The notes under the pieces were generated by a model. The model did not search any database. It was not told the origin of the DNA and saw only the letters and a program-made list of their open reading frames with translations. From the NCBI GenBank assembly GCA_030537815.1, contig JAUNVF010000003.1:1-64000 (forward strand): 64,000 nt of DNA, written 5' to 3'. The DNA is from Tissierellia bacterium. Its GTDB lineage: Bacteria > Bacillota > Clostridia > Tissierellales > Peptoniphilaceae. Made by a program: the position numbers and the translations under genes. Of this stretch, positions 53,604-62,458 are shown one piece after another. The first letter of the stretch is position 1. Each line of letters starts with the position of its first letter.

Positions 53604-54486
53604 TTATGGAGTTATAAATGTCTTTAAGGAAGATGGTTTTACATCTCATGATGTCGTTCAGGTCTTGAGAAGGATACTCGGCTTAAAGCGAATCGGACAT
53701 ACTGGAACACTCGATCCTGCAGTAAAGGGAGTGCTCCCTATTTGCATTGGAAATGCCACAAGGGTAGCAGAGTATATCCAGAATCAAGGCAAGACTTATA
53801 AGGGTGTTATGAAACTTGGAATCAAAACCGATACATTGGATATGAGCGGTAGAATAATTTCTGAATCCGATTTTGTTCCGGATATGATAGATATTATAAA
53901 ATCCGCAGATGAATTTCAAGGTGAGATTGAGCAAATACCTCCAATGTATTCAGCGGTCCACCATAATGGCATGAGACTTCACGAATTGGCAAGGTCGGGT
54001 ATTGTAGTTAAACGTAAACCGCGAAAAGTGGAAATTTATAATTTTGAAATTTTGAGCTATGACTATCCTTATATATCTTTTGTATGCAAATGTTCTAAAG
54101 GCACTTATATAAGGACATTGGTCGACGATTTGGGAGAAAATCTAAATACTTTTGCAGCACTATATCATCTGGAGAGAACAGAAGTTGGAAATTTAAAAAT
54201 CGAAGACTCTATAGATTTAAAAAAGATTGAAAAAATGGTAGGAATAGGCGACTACAGCTTTATTATACCCATGGACTTATGCCTAAATATGCCTAAAATC
54301 ATAATTGATGATGGGCATTTTAATAGGATAATAAATGGAATAAAGATAAAGATTGATATTAAGAGTTCTGATAATCTTTACAGGATTTACTGTAAAAATA
54401 AATTTATCGGCATAGGTAAGTCAATTCTCAAAGATGGCGGAAATTATCTCAAGCTTGAAAAAATGTTGTATCAGGAGAGACGATGA
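53578..54486 (+). CDS. truB: tRNA pseudouridine(55) synthase
   Basis: This 302-residue enzyme makes pseudouridine 55 in the T-loop of tRNAs. The catalytic region is KRIGHTGTLDPAVKGVLPI (Asp in TLDP), followed by YKGVMKLGIKTDTLD, the QIPPMYSAVHHNGMRLHELAR region and CSKGTYIRTLVDDLG. The N-terminus carries about 11 residues before the usual GVINVFK start; ATG at 53578 has only a weak site (AAAAGG). It overlaps nrnA by 26 bases and ribF by 4. Confidence 0.94.
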   Translation: MKLTGVKFDYGVINVFKEDGFTSHDVVQVLRRILGLKRIGHTGTLDPAVKGVLPICIGNATRVAEYIQNQGKTYKGVMKLGIKTDTLDMSGRIISESDFVPDMIDIIKSADEFQGEIEQIPPMYSAVHHNGMRLHELARSGIVVKRKPRKVEIYNFEILSYDYPYISFVCKCSKGTYIRTLVDDLGENLNTFAALYHLERTEVGNLKIEDSIDLKKIEKMVGIGDYSFIIPMDLCLNMPKIIIDDGHFNRIINGIKIKIDIKSSDNLYRIYCKNKFIGIGKSILKDGGNYLKLEKMLYQERR

Positions 54487-55409
54487 AAATAACTAATCTA
54501 AATAAAGACAATATAAAAAAAGCTTCAATTATCGGTTTGGGAAATTTTGATGGGATTCATGTAGGGCATATTAAACTAATTCAAAAGGTAATTGAAATTT
54601 CTGAAAAATACGATTACGAGTCTAGCTTGATACTATTTAAAAACCATACCGATACTCTGCTCGCCAAGGATCATTTTAAATCGCATCTTACTTCATTGGA
54701 AGATAAGATTGAAATACTAAAAGGATTTAATCTATCAAATATATATATCCTCGATTTTGATGAAGAGGTAAGAAAGATGAATCCTGAAGAATTTATTGAA
54801 AAGATTCTTTTAGATAGATGTGAAGCTAGGGGAATCGTCGTAGGAAAAGACTATAGATTCGGATACGGTGCGCAAGGTGATGTGTCTTTTTTAAAATCGC
54901 ATGAATTAGATAGATATAGATTATATATAATAGATGATCATAGGGTAAATGGAATTAGAGTCAGCAGTACTGAGATTAAGGATTTGATAATCAAGGGTGA
55001 TATTGAGTATGCAAATAAACTTCTCAATAGATATTATCGGATTCAAGGTAGAGTTGTCGGCGGTGATGGAAGAGGTAGAGGACTAGGATTTCCAACTGCA
55101 AATCTAGAGATGAATTTCAATTATTTAATACCTGCAGATGGTGTTTATTTTACTATTACCAATATAAGTGGAGAAAAATATGCCAGTTTGACAAGCATTG
55201 GTACAAATCCAACATTTAATGGTGATAGCATGAGGATTGAAGTTTTTATAGAAAGCTTTAGCCAAGATATCTATGAAAAAGAGATAAGTGTGGAATTTGT
55301 AGAGTATTTCAGACCAACTATTAATTTTAATTCCGCAGAAGAATTGATAGATCAAATAAATAAAGATAAAAACAAGATGATATCTATTAAAGATGTTTAC
55401 ATGAAATAG
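54483..55409 (+). CDS. ribF: Bifunctional riboflavin kinase / FAD synthetase
   Basis: This 308-residue enzyme makes FMN from riboflavin and FAD from FMN. The N-terminal nucleotidyltransferase has GLGNFDGIHVGHIKLI and GKDYRFGYGAQGD. The C-terminal riboflavin kinase domain has the signature GDGRGRGLGFPTANLEM and SIGTNPTF. The ATGA overlap with truB indicates coupling. A promoter for rpsO begins inside its last codons. Confidence 0.96.
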   Translation: MKITNLNKDNIKKASIIGLGNFDGIHVGHIKLIQKVIEISEKYDYESSLILFKNHTDTLLAKDHFKSHLTSLEDKIEILKGFNLSNIYILDFDEEVRKMNPEEFIEKILLDRCEARGIVVGKDYRFGYGAQGDVSFLKSHELDRYRLYIIDDHRVNGIRVSSTEIKDLIIKGDIEYANKLLNRYYRIQGRVVGGDGRGRGLGFPTANLEMNFNYLIPADGVYFTITNISGEKYASLTSIGTNPTFNGDSMRIEVFIESFSQDIYEKEISVEFVEYFRPTINFNSAEELIDQINKDKNKMISIKDVYMK

Positions 55410-55424
55410 GTTTAGTGATATAAT
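55396..55424 (+). promoter_or_regulatory. SigA-type promoter of rpsO
   Basis: TTTACA (55396-55401) and TATAAT (55419-55424) are 17 bases apart; the -35 is within the end of ribF. It gives a leader of roughly 76 bases. Confidence 0.75.
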
Positions 55425-55441
55425 GTTAATGCTAATATGCG

Positions 55442-55483
55442 ATAGCGTTGTTGCAGGATTTATCCGACCGTAACGACAGCTAT
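55442..55483 (+). promoter_or_regulatory. Structured rpsO leader (candidate S15 autoregulatory element)
   Basis: ATAGC (55442-55446) and GTTGTT (55447-55452) pair with AACGAC (55472-55477) and GCTAT (55479-55483) with one bulged A. An inner GGA/TCC stem (55456-55458 and 55463-55465) tops it. S15-binding leaders ahead of rpsO are known in several lineages; assignment here is from structure and position only. Confidence 0.5.
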
Positions 55484-55506
55484 ACGTGAATAAATAGGAG
55501 GATAAA

Positions 55507-55773
55507 ATGATAACAAAAGAACAAAAAGAAGCGATAATCAAAGAGTACCAAACAAAAGAGGGAGATACCGGTTCGCCGGAAGTACAAGTTGCTATACTAA
55601 GCCATAGAATTAATTCATTGACTGAGCATTTAAAAAAGCATAAGTCTGATCACCACTCAAGAAGAGGTATGTTTAAATTAATTGGTCAGCGTAGAGGTCT
55701 CCTTAAATATCTTCAAAAGAAAGACATTGAAAGATACCGTACTCTAATCCAAAAGCTAAATATAAGAAGATAA
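55507..55773 (+). CDS. rpsO: 30S ribosomal protein S15
   Basis: This 88-residue primary 16S rRNA-binding protein matches the family throughout: [35 protein letters not shown] and [19 protein letters not shown] is the RBS. It has its own promoter and leader and lies ahead of pnp as in most bacteria. Confidence 0.98.
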   Translation: MITKEQKEAIIKEYQTKEGDTGSPEVQVAILSHRINSLTEHLKKHKSDHHSRRGMFKLIGQRRGLLKYLQKKDIERYRTLIQKLNIRR

Positions 55774-55803
55774 TAAGAGCGGCGGGTAGACCGCTCTTAA
55801 TTT
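55774..55803 (+). terminator. Attenuator/processing hairpin between rpsO and pnp
   Basis: TAAGAGCGG (55774-55782) pairs with CCGCTCTTA (55791-55799) across an 8-base loop, followed by ATTTATAA. The T run is weak. In E. coli this interval is cut by RNase III and controls pnp; a similar role here is an inference. Confidence 0.6.
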
Positions 55804-55820
55804 ATAACTAGGAGGTACTA

Positions 55821-57917
55821 ATGATAAGAGAATACACCTATAATCTCCAAGGTAAAGAGCTTATAGTAACAACCGGAAAAGTTGCAGAACAAGCAAATGG
55901 ATCCTGTTTGGTTACGATGGGTGATTCGGTGATAATGGTAACGGCGACGGCTTCTGATAAGCCGAGGGAAGGTATTGACTTTTTCCCATTAAGCTGTGAT
56001 TTTGAAGAGAAATTATATTCTGTCGGAAAAATTCCCGGTGGATTTATAAAGAGAGAGGGAAGACCGAGCGAGAGGGCTATATTGACTTCGAGATTGATCG
56101 ATAGACCACTCCGACCACTATTCCCGGATAATTATAGAAATGATGTGCAGGTAATAGCCACGGCACTCTCCATAGATTTGGATAATTCGCCGGAGATGCT
56201 CTCAATGATTGGTTCATCGATTGCTCTTAGCATATCTGATATTCCATTTATGGGGCCAACGGCTGCTGTCAATGTTGGATATGTCGATGGTGAATATATA
56301 ATAAATCCCAATAATGAACAGCGTGAGAATTCAAAATTAAATTTAACTGTAGCGGGAACTAAAGAAGCTATTATGATGGTTGAAGCAGGAAGTGATATTC
56401 TTTCTGAGAAAGAAATACTCGATGCTATTCTATTTGCTCATGATGAGATTAAAAATATATGCGACTTTATTTTAGGAATTCAAAATGAAATTGGAAAAAC
56501 TAAAATGGAAGTTGAACCTGACGAAGTGAATGATGAGCTTAAATCAGAAGTCATAGCATTCGCTGAAGATAAGCTTGTAGAAGCTTTGAATAATCCAGAT
56601 AAGGCTGAAAGAGAAAAAGCTACAGAGGAAATATTCGAGGCCAGTATCGAAAAATTCTTGGAGGATTATCCGGAAGAAGAAAAATTCATTAAGAATGTAT
56701 TGGACGAAATAATCAAAAACAAGGTCAGGAGTATGATCCTTGAAGAAGGAGTAAGACCTGATAGTAGAAAGCCGGATGAAATACGAACTATAACTTGTGA
56801 AGCGGGACTTTTGCCGCGAGCTCATGGTAGTGGATTATTCAAGAGGGGTCAAACTCAGGTATTATCGGTTACTACTCTTGGAGCACCGAGCGATGTACAA
56901 ATATTAGATGGACTTTCTGAGGATGATAAGAGATATATGCATCATTATAATTTCCCGCCATATAGTGTCGGTGAAGCTAGACCTCTTAGAAGTCCTGGTA
57001 GAAGAGAGATTGGTCATGGAGCATTAGCAGAAAGAGCTTTGATACCTGTTCTTCCGGAAGAAAGTGAATTTCCATATACGATAAGAGTTGTATCAGAAGT
57101 CTTAAGTTCAAATGGATCAAGCTCTCAAGCGAGCGTATGTGGCTCAACACTTTCTCTTCTTGATGCGGGTGTTCCAATTAAAGCCAATGTTGCAGGTATA
57201 GCTATGGGTCTTATAAAAGATGAGAATTCTGATAAAGTAGCAATACTTTCAGACATCCAAGGCTTAGAGGACCATCTTGGTGATATGGACTTTAAAGTTG
57301 CAGGTACTTCAGAGGGAATTACGGCGATTCAAATGGATATAAAAATTGCCGGAATAGAAAAAGAAATCTTGGAAGAAGCTTTAGACAGGGCAAAAGCGGG
57401 AAGACTTTATATTCTTGATAAGATGAATCAAACTTTAGATAAACCGAGAGAGGAAATATCAGATTATGCACCAAGAATATTTACGATTAAAGTAAATCCT
57501 GATAAGATTAGAGAAATTATCGGACCTGGAGGAAAGACTATCAATAAGATAATAGATGAAACCGGAGTCAAGATAGATACATTTGATGATGGACAGGTGG
57601 TCATAACTTCTGATAATAACAAGAATGGTAAAAAAGCTATCGAGATGATAGACGAGATTATAAAAGAAATCGAGATTGGTGAAACTTATCTTGGTAAAGT
57701 CACAAAAATTATGAATTTTGGTGCATTTGTAGATGTACTTAACGGTAAAGAAGGATTGGTTCATATCTCTCAATTGGCTCATGAAAGAGTTAATAAGGTC
57801 GAGGATGTTCTAAAGACGGGAGATGAAGTTCTGGTTAAGGTTATAGATATCGATAAGCAGGGCAGGGTCAATCTTTCGAGAAAAGCTTTGTTACCAAAGC
57901 CAAATCCGAAGAAATAA
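55821..57917 (+). CDS. pnp: Polyribonucleotide nucleotidyltransferase (PNPase)
   Basis: This 698-residue phosphorolytic 3'-5' exoribonuclease has two RNase PH-like domains (the first with [29 protein letters not shown] in part; the second with [20 protein letters not shown]), a KH domain ([17 protein letters not shown]) and a C-terminal S1 domain ([29 protein letters not shown] in part). Length is normal. RBS is AGGAGGT. An M16 peptidase gene that often follows pnp is replaced by dut here. Confidence 0.97.
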   Translation: MIREYTYNLQGKELIVTTGKVAEQANGSCLVTMGDSVIMVTATASDKPREGIDFFPLSCDFEEKLYSVGKIPGGFIKREGRPSERAILTSRLIDRPLRPLFPDNYRNDVQVIATALSIDLDNSPEMLSMIGSSIALSISDIPFMGPTAAVNVGYVDGEYIINPNNEQRENSKLNLTVAGTKEAIMMVEAGSDILSEKEILDAILFAHDEIKNICDFILGIQNEIGKTKMEVEPDEVNDELKSEVIAFAEDKLVEALNNPDKAEREKATEEIFEASIEKFLEDYPEEEKFIKNVLDEIIKNKVRSMILEEGVRPDSRKPDEIRTITCEAGLLPRAHGSGLFKRGQTQVLSVTTLGAPSDVQILDGLSEDDKRYMHHYNFPPYSVGEARPLRSPGRREIGHGALAERALIPVLPEESEFPYTIRVVSEVLSSNGSSSQASVCGSTLSLLDAGVPIKANVAGIAMGLIKDENSDKVAILSDIQGLEDHLGDMDFKVAGTSEGITAIQMDIKIAGIEKEILEEALDRAKAGRLYILDKMNQTLDKPREEISDYAPRIFTIKVNPDKIREIIGPGGKTINKIIDETGVKIDTFDDGQVVITSDNNKNGKKAIEMIDEIIKEIEIGETYLGKVTKIMNFGAFVDVLNGKEGLVHISQLAHERVNKVEDVLKTGDEVLVKVIDIDKQGRVNLSRKALLPKPNPKK

Positions 57918-57920
57918 ACA

Positions 57921-57950
57921 AAAACATAGACTTAGGTTTATGTTTTTTTA
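57921..57950 (+). terminator. Terminator after pnp
   Basis: AAAACATA (57921-57928) pairs with TATGTTTT (57939-57946) across a 10-base loop, with T residues to 57949. The stem is AT-rich, so strength is uncertain. Confidence 0.6.
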
Positions 57951-57964
57951 TTAGGGGGAATTAG

Positions 57965-58396
57965 ATGAAAATAAATATAATCAATAAATCGAAATACGAA
58001 TTACCAAAATACGAAACCTGTGGATCGGCAGGTATGGATTTGGTTGCAAATATAGAGGAGCCTGTGATAATTAATCCTCTTGAGAGGGAGATAATCCCAA
58101 CAGGACTATATATTGAACTGCCACAGGGCTATGAGGCTCAAATAAGAGCTAGAAGTGGTTTGTCATATAAGCATGGGATAACAACTGCCAATGGCATAGG
58201 AACGATAGATTCGGATTATAGGGGAGAGATAGGAGTTATCTTAGTTAATTTATCTCATGAACCTTATTCTGTCGAGCCCGGCGATAGGATTGCACAGATG
58301 ATAATTGCAAAATATGAAAAAGCTGAATTTGTCGAGGTTGACGAGATTTTAGAAACAGAAAGATCTGACGGAGGATTTGGACATACGGGATATTAA
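57965..58396 (+). CDS. dut: dUTP diphosphatase
   Basis: This 143-residue trimeric dUTPase hydrolyses dUTP to dUMP, keeping uracil out of DNA. All five family motifs are visible: [40 protein letters not shown] (catalytic Asp), GDRIAQMII, and [11 protein letters not shown] with the C-terminal Phe arm. RBS is AGGGGGAA. It lies between pnp and ftsK. Confidence 0.96.
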   Translation: MKINIINKSKYELPKYETCGSAGMDLVANIEEPVIINPLEREIIPTGLYIELPQGYEAQIRARSGLSYKHGITTANGIGTIDSDYRGEIGVILVNLSHEPYSVEPGDRIAQMIIAKYEKAEFVEVDEILETERSDGGFGHTGY

Positions 58397-58436
58397 TAAT
58401 ATGATATAATTAAGACATGATTAAACGAGGTGTAGT

Positions 58437-60617
58437 ATGTCTAGAAAAGTTAAAAAATCTATAAAAAATCCCATTAAATTGACTAAAATTAATATAAAGA
58501 CGATACAAATAGCATTGATTACAGTTTTGATATTCTGCTATTTGAGTGTTCTAACAAATAATTTGGGTGTTATAGGTGGGTTTTTAAAATTAAAGATATT
58601 TCAGCTTATAGGGCTTGGTGCTTATTTTATACCTGCAATTATAATAATCCATTTGGTTTTAGTTTTATTTAATTTATCAAATAAAATTAAATTAAGAAAT
58701 AAATTATATATCTATGCTCTTTCTCTGATAGCGCTTTTAATTATAGATATCAATCTTTCAGTCGGTGATAATATTGGAGCAAGGGTGAGTTTTGCAATGG
58801 ATTTAGCTAAATCATCATCAGGAGCCGGTTTGATTGGTGCTGTCATAGGTCATTCAATAGTAAAGTATTTTGGAAAACTAGGAGCTTATTTACTTTCTGT
58901 AATTGTCCTATTTTTCTCCATATTATCATTTTTTGATATAAAGATAAAAGATTTTTTTCTGGAGATAAGAGATTTTTTTAAGAAGAATATTGATTTTAAA
59001 AAAATCTTTGCGAAAAAAGATGGTAAATTGGATATTCGGGAAGAAAAGACAGAAAGAGAAATAGTAAAGGATGAAGATGAGAAAAGGGATTTTATAAAAA
59101 AGCTAAACAAAACAGAGAATAAAGTAAAACCAAGGCAGATGTCGGTAGAAGACTTCAATATAATACTTGAAAAGAAAAGCACTAATTATAAATTTCCGCC
59201 CTTGGAATTATTAAAGACCAATGATGCCACAAATAATGGCGATATGGAGGAACAAGAACAAAACTCCAGAATTATAGAAGAGACCATGCGAAGCTTTAAA
59301 ATTGATGCTGAAGTCTTTGATGTAAAAAGAGGTCCGAGTGTCACATGTTATGAACTCAAACCTGCAGGTGGAGTGAAAGTTTCGAGTATAGTAAATTTGG
59401 CTGACAATCTTGCTCTATCCCTAGCTTCATCGGGAATTAGGATAGAAGCACCCATCCCTGGTAAATCATTGGTTGGTATAGAAGTACCAAATAAATTGAA
59501 AGACGATGTATATCTAAAAGAAATAATATGTTCAAGTGAATTTATAGATAATGAGTCGCCAATGCCTCTTGCGCTCGGGAAAGATATATCTGGCAATCCT
59601 ATAATAACATATATGGAAAAAATGCCTCATCTTTTAATTGCCGGCGCAACCGGTTCTGGAAAATCAGTATGTATCAATACCTTGATAATGAGTATATTAT
59701 TTAGGTCAGCACCCGAAGATGTTAGGCTTATATTAATAGATCCAAAGATGGTAGAACTGAATATATATAATGGAATACCTCATCTCGTAATCCCTGTTGT
59801 CACAGATCCTAAGAAAGCATCTGCTGCCTTGAATTGGGCAGTTAAGGAAATGGATAGGAGATATACTGTTTTCTCAGAGAATTCGGTAAGGGATATAAAT
59901 TCGTATAAAGCCAAGTTCAAAGGCGAAGATTTTGAAGATATGCCTTATATTGTCATAATAATAGATGAGTTATCCGACCTCATGATGGTTGCAGCTCAAG
60001 AAGTAGAAGATCATATATGTAGATTGGCACAGATGGCGAGAGCTTGTGGAATACATTTGGTCGTAGCAACTCAAAGACCTTCTGTCGATGTAATAACTGG
60101 TACTATAAAGGCAAATATTCCTTCGAGAATTTCATTTGCAGTATCTTCACAAATAGACTCAAGGACAATATTAGATATGGCCGGAGCTGAAAAACTCCTC
60201 GGTAAAGGGGATATGCTATTCTACCCTTCTAATTTTATGAAGCCTCTTAGAGTGCAAGGCGCATTTATAAGTGAAAAGGAAGTTAGTAATGTAGTACAGT
60301 ATATTAAAGATCATACTCAAGTTCAATACGATAAAGAGGTAATATCGGATATTGAAAAGCAACAAAAGCAAGTAAAAAAACTTGAAGATAAGGATGAACT
60401 TCTTTCAGAAGCTATAGATATAGTAATTCAAGAAGGCCAGGCATCTGTATCATTAATACAAAGGAAGTTAAGAGTAGGATATTCAAGGGCGGGCCGAATT
60501 ATCGATGAAATGAATGCCCTAGGAGTTGTTGAAGATCATCAGGGTAGCAAGCCCAGAAGAGTTCTCGTATCAAGAAATATTTTAGCAGAAGGAGATAAGG
60601 ATGAATATAGCAAATAA
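58437..60617 (+). CDS. ftsK: DNA translocase FtsK/SpoIIIE
   Basis: This 726-residue protein pumps chromosomal DNA through the closing septum. Four transmembrane helices lie in residues about 20-170, then a charged linker to about 245. The motor domain has Walker A GATGSGKS (about 403-410) and Walker B IVIIIDELSDLM. The C-terminal gamma winged helix (from about 655: AIDIVIQEGQASVSLIQRKL) recognises polar DNA motifs. Length is like SpoIIIE of Bacillus. RBS is GAGGTG. It overlaps pgsA by 17 bases; rimO, often between them, is absent. Confidence 0.96.
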   Translation: MSRKVKKSIKNPIKLTKINIKTIQIALITVLIFCYLSVLTNNLGVIGGFLKLKIFQLIGLGAYFIPAIIIIHLVLVLFNLSNKIKLRNKLYIYALSLIALLIIDINLSVGDNIGARVSFAMDLAKSSSGAGLIGAVIGHSIVKYFGKLGAYLLSVIVLFFSILSFFDIKIKDFFLEIRDFFKKNIDFKKIFAKKDGKLDIREEKTEREIVKDEDEKRDFIKKLNKTENKVKPRQMSVEDFNIILEKKSTNYKFPPLELLKTNDATNNGDMEEQEQNSRIIEETMRSFKIDAEVFDVKRGPSVTCYELKPAGGVKVSSIVNLADNLALSLASSGIRIEAPIPGKSLVGIEVPNKLKDDVYLKEIICSSEFIDNESPMPLALGKDISGNPIITYMEKMPHLLIAGATGSGKSVCINTLIMSILFRSAPEDVRLILIDPKMVELNIYNGIPHLVIPVVTDPKKASAALNWAVKEMDRRYTVFSENSVRDINSYKAKFKGEDFEDMPYIVIIIDELSDLMMVAAQEVEDHICRLAQMARACGIHLVVATQRPSVDVITGTIKANIPSRISFAVSSQIDSRTILDMAGAEKLLGKGDMLFYPSNFMKPLRVQGAFISEKEVSNVVQYIKDHTQVQYDKEVISDIEKQQKQVKKLEDKDELLSEAIDIVIQEGQASVSLIQRKLRVGYSRAGRIIDEMNALGVVEDHQGSKPRRVLVSRNILAEGDKDEYSK

Positions 60618-61131
60618 ACTGACTGTATTTAGAATTCTACTAGTTCCCGTATTTATAATATGCCTTGAGGTTTTTCATCTAGATAATTATATCCCTTTTA
60701 TAGTTTTTGTAGTCGCAGCTTTGACAGATTCGCTGGATGGATATTTTGCAAGGAGCAGAAATTTAATAACTACATTCGGCAAGTTTTTAGATCCTATAGC
60801 TGATAAATTATTAGCTTTAAGTGCTTTTATTATGCTGGTTGGAATGGATATAATTCCCGCATGGTCAGTATGCATAATAGTAGCCAGAGAAATAGTGATT
60901 ACCGGCTTTAGAATTATAGCTGCTTCAAATAATATTACTATAGCTGCGAGTAATTTAGGGAAGATCAAAACCATTAGCCAATTCTTATCTATTTGCTTAA
61001 TATTATCAAAGATTAAATTGGGCATCAATATAGATTTATTAGTATATTATTTTTCAGTTGTGTTTACTATATTATCGGGTATAGATTATATAATGAAAAA
61101 TAAAAGTGTTTTAGACCTTAGTAATATTTAA
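60601..61131 (+). CDS. pgsA: CDP-diacylglycerol-glycerol-3-phosphate 3-phosphatidyltransferase
   Basis: This 176-residue membrane enzyme makes phosphatidylglycerol phosphate. The CDP-alcohol phosphatidyltransferase motif DGYFARSRNLITTFGKFLDPIADK, here spanning about residues 43-66, contains the conserved Asp and Arg pattern (first half DGYFARS; second half GKFLDPIADK). About five membrane helices are predicted. GAAGGAGA sits in the end of ftsK. recA follows with its own promoter; cinA, common here, is absent. Confidence 0.95.
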   Translation: MNIANKLTVFRILLVPVFIICLEVFHLDNYIPFIVFVVAALTDSLDGYFARSRNLITTFGKFLDPIADKLLALSAFIMLVGMDIIPAWSVCIIVAREIVITGFRIIAASNNITIAASNLGKIKTISQFLSICLILSKIKLGINIDLLVYYFSVVFTILSGIDYIMKNKSVLDLSNI

Positions 61132-61133
61132 TC

Positions 61134-61162
61134 TTGACTTATATTATAAAATGGTATAGAAT
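61134..61162 (+). promoter_or_regulatory. SigA-type promoter of recA
   Basis: TTGACT (61134-61139) and TAGAAT (61157-61162) are separated by 17 bases; the -35 begins 3 bases after the pgsA stop. Confidence 0.82.
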
Positions 61163-61167
61163 TAAAA

Positions 61168-61181
61168 CGAACATTAGTTCG
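61168..61181 (+). promoter_or_regulatory. LexA (DinR) operator of recA
   Basis: CGAACATTAGTTCG is a perfect palindromic match to the Bacillus-type SOS box (CGAAC-4 bases-GTTCG). It begins 5 bases after the -10 and so covers the expected transcription start, and it touches the ribosome site GGAGGAGG (61181-61188). LexA bound here should block recA until DNA damage. Confidence 0.93.
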
Positions 61182-61195
61182 GAGGAGGTTTAAGA

Positions 61196-62233
61196 TTGAC
61201 TAAATTAGATGATCCAGCTAAAAAAAGGGCCTTGGATTTGGCTTTTGCAAAAATAGAGAAACAATATGGAAAGGGCGCTGTTATGAAATTAGGAGAGGCG
61301 CCAAAGATAAATATAGATTCTATTCCTACAGGAGCAATTAACTTGGACATTGCTTTAGGAATTGGAGGATTGCCTAGAGGTCGTATTGTTGAGATATACG
61401 GTCCTGAATCTTCCGGAAAGACGACTGTAGCTCTTCATGTAGTAGCTGAAGCGCAAAAATTAGGTGGAATTGCTGCTTTTATAGATGCCGAGCATGCTCT
61501 CGATGCAGTTTATGCCAGTAATTTAGGCGTTGACATAGATGATTTAGTTGTATCTCAACCGGATACGGGCGAACAAGCTTTAGAAATAACTGAATCATTG
61601 GTAAGGAGTAATGCTGTTGACTTAGTAGTTGTTGACTCAGTAGCTGCATTAGTCCCGAGAGCCGAGATAGAAGGCTCAATGGGAGATTCTCATGTGGGAT
61701 TGCAAGCTAGGCTCATGTCTCAGGCTTTAAGAAAATTAGCCGGTGTGATATCAAAGTCTAATACAACTGTTATATTTATAAATCAATTGAGGGAAAAAGT
61801 CGGTATTATGTTTGGCAATCCTGAAACCACAACCGGTGGTAGGGCATTGAAATTCTACTCTAGCGTGAGATTGGATATCAGAAGAATCGACTCTATTAAA
61901 GATACTGATAGTATAATTGGAAATAGAACACGTGTAAAAGTGGTTAAAAATAAGGTTGCTCCGCCATTTAAACAAGTGGAATTCGATATAATGTACGGAA
62001 AAGGAATTTCACAGTCGGGAGTCTTATTAGATACCGCGGTTGATTTGGATATAATAAACAAATCCGGTTCATGGTATAGCTACGGAGATAATAGGTTAGG
62101 GCAGGGGAGAGAGAATGTCAAGAACCTTCTTGAAGAGAATCCGGAGATGTTTAACGAGATACAATCTATAATCAGAGAAAAGAGCGGTTTTAAAGAAGAG
62201 GACAATATAGAAGAAGATATCGTTAAAGAATAG
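61196..62233 (+). CDS. recA: Recombinase RecA
   Basis: This 345-residue recombinase forms filaments on single-stranded DNA and triggers LexA self-cleavage. Walker A is GPESSGKTT, and other signatures are [38 protein letters not shown] and the [22 protein letters not shown] region (L2 loop). The start is TTG at 61196, eight bases after GGAGGAGG. The acidic C-terminal tail is short. Control is by the LexA box just upstream; a terminator follows. Confidence 0.98.
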   Translation: MTKLDDPAKKRALDLAFAKIEKQYGKGAVMKLGEAPKINIDSIPTGAINLDIALGIGGLPRGRIVEIYGPESSGKTTVALHVVAEAQKLGGIAAFIDAEHALDAVYASNLGVDIDDLVVSQPDTGEQALEITESLVRSNAVDLVVVDSVAALVPRAEIEGSMGDSHVGLQARLMSQALRKLAGVISKSNTTVIFINQLREKVGIMFGNPETTTGGRALKFYSSVRLDIRRIDSIKDTDSIIGNRTRVKVVKNKVAPPFKQVEFDIMYGKGISQSGVLLDTAVDLDIINKSGSWYSYGDNRLGQGRENVKNLLEENPEMFNEIQSIIREKSGFKEEDNIEEDIVKE

Positions 62234-62235
62234 TT

Positions 62236-62284
62236 AAAAAGACTATGGAAGAGCTGGCTTAGCTGACTCTATAGTCTTTTTTAT
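62236..62284 (+). terminator. Intrinsic terminator after recA
   Basis: AAAAAGACTAT (62236-62246) pairs perfectly with ATAGTCTTTTT (62271-62281), with a partly paired interior, ending in a T-rich run. Confidence 0.85.
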
Positions 62285-62343
62285 TTGTTAAAATAATTTA
62301 ATAAAAATTATACGTAAATTACCCTTGTTAAACAATTGGCATC

Positions 62344-62372
62344 TTGACACATTTGTATAAAAGGGATAGAAT
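62344..62372 (+). promoter_or_regulatory. SigA-type promoter of rny
   Basis: TTGACA (62344-62349) and TAGAAT (62367-62372) are 17 bases apart. The leader to the presumed rny start would be about 80 bases. Confidence 0.85.
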
Positions 62373-62458
62373 TAAATAATGAACTATACTAATATATTTT
62401 AAAAATAACAACTTAAAAAGCGTAGTTTGAAAATTTAATATTAAGGAGGTGTATTAGC

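Noticed and set aside
55125..55541. 138-codon minus-strand open frame across the ribF end and rpsO leader
   Set aside because: It is antisense to ribF and to the promoter and leader of rpsO; Ile/Phe-rich composition suggests chance.
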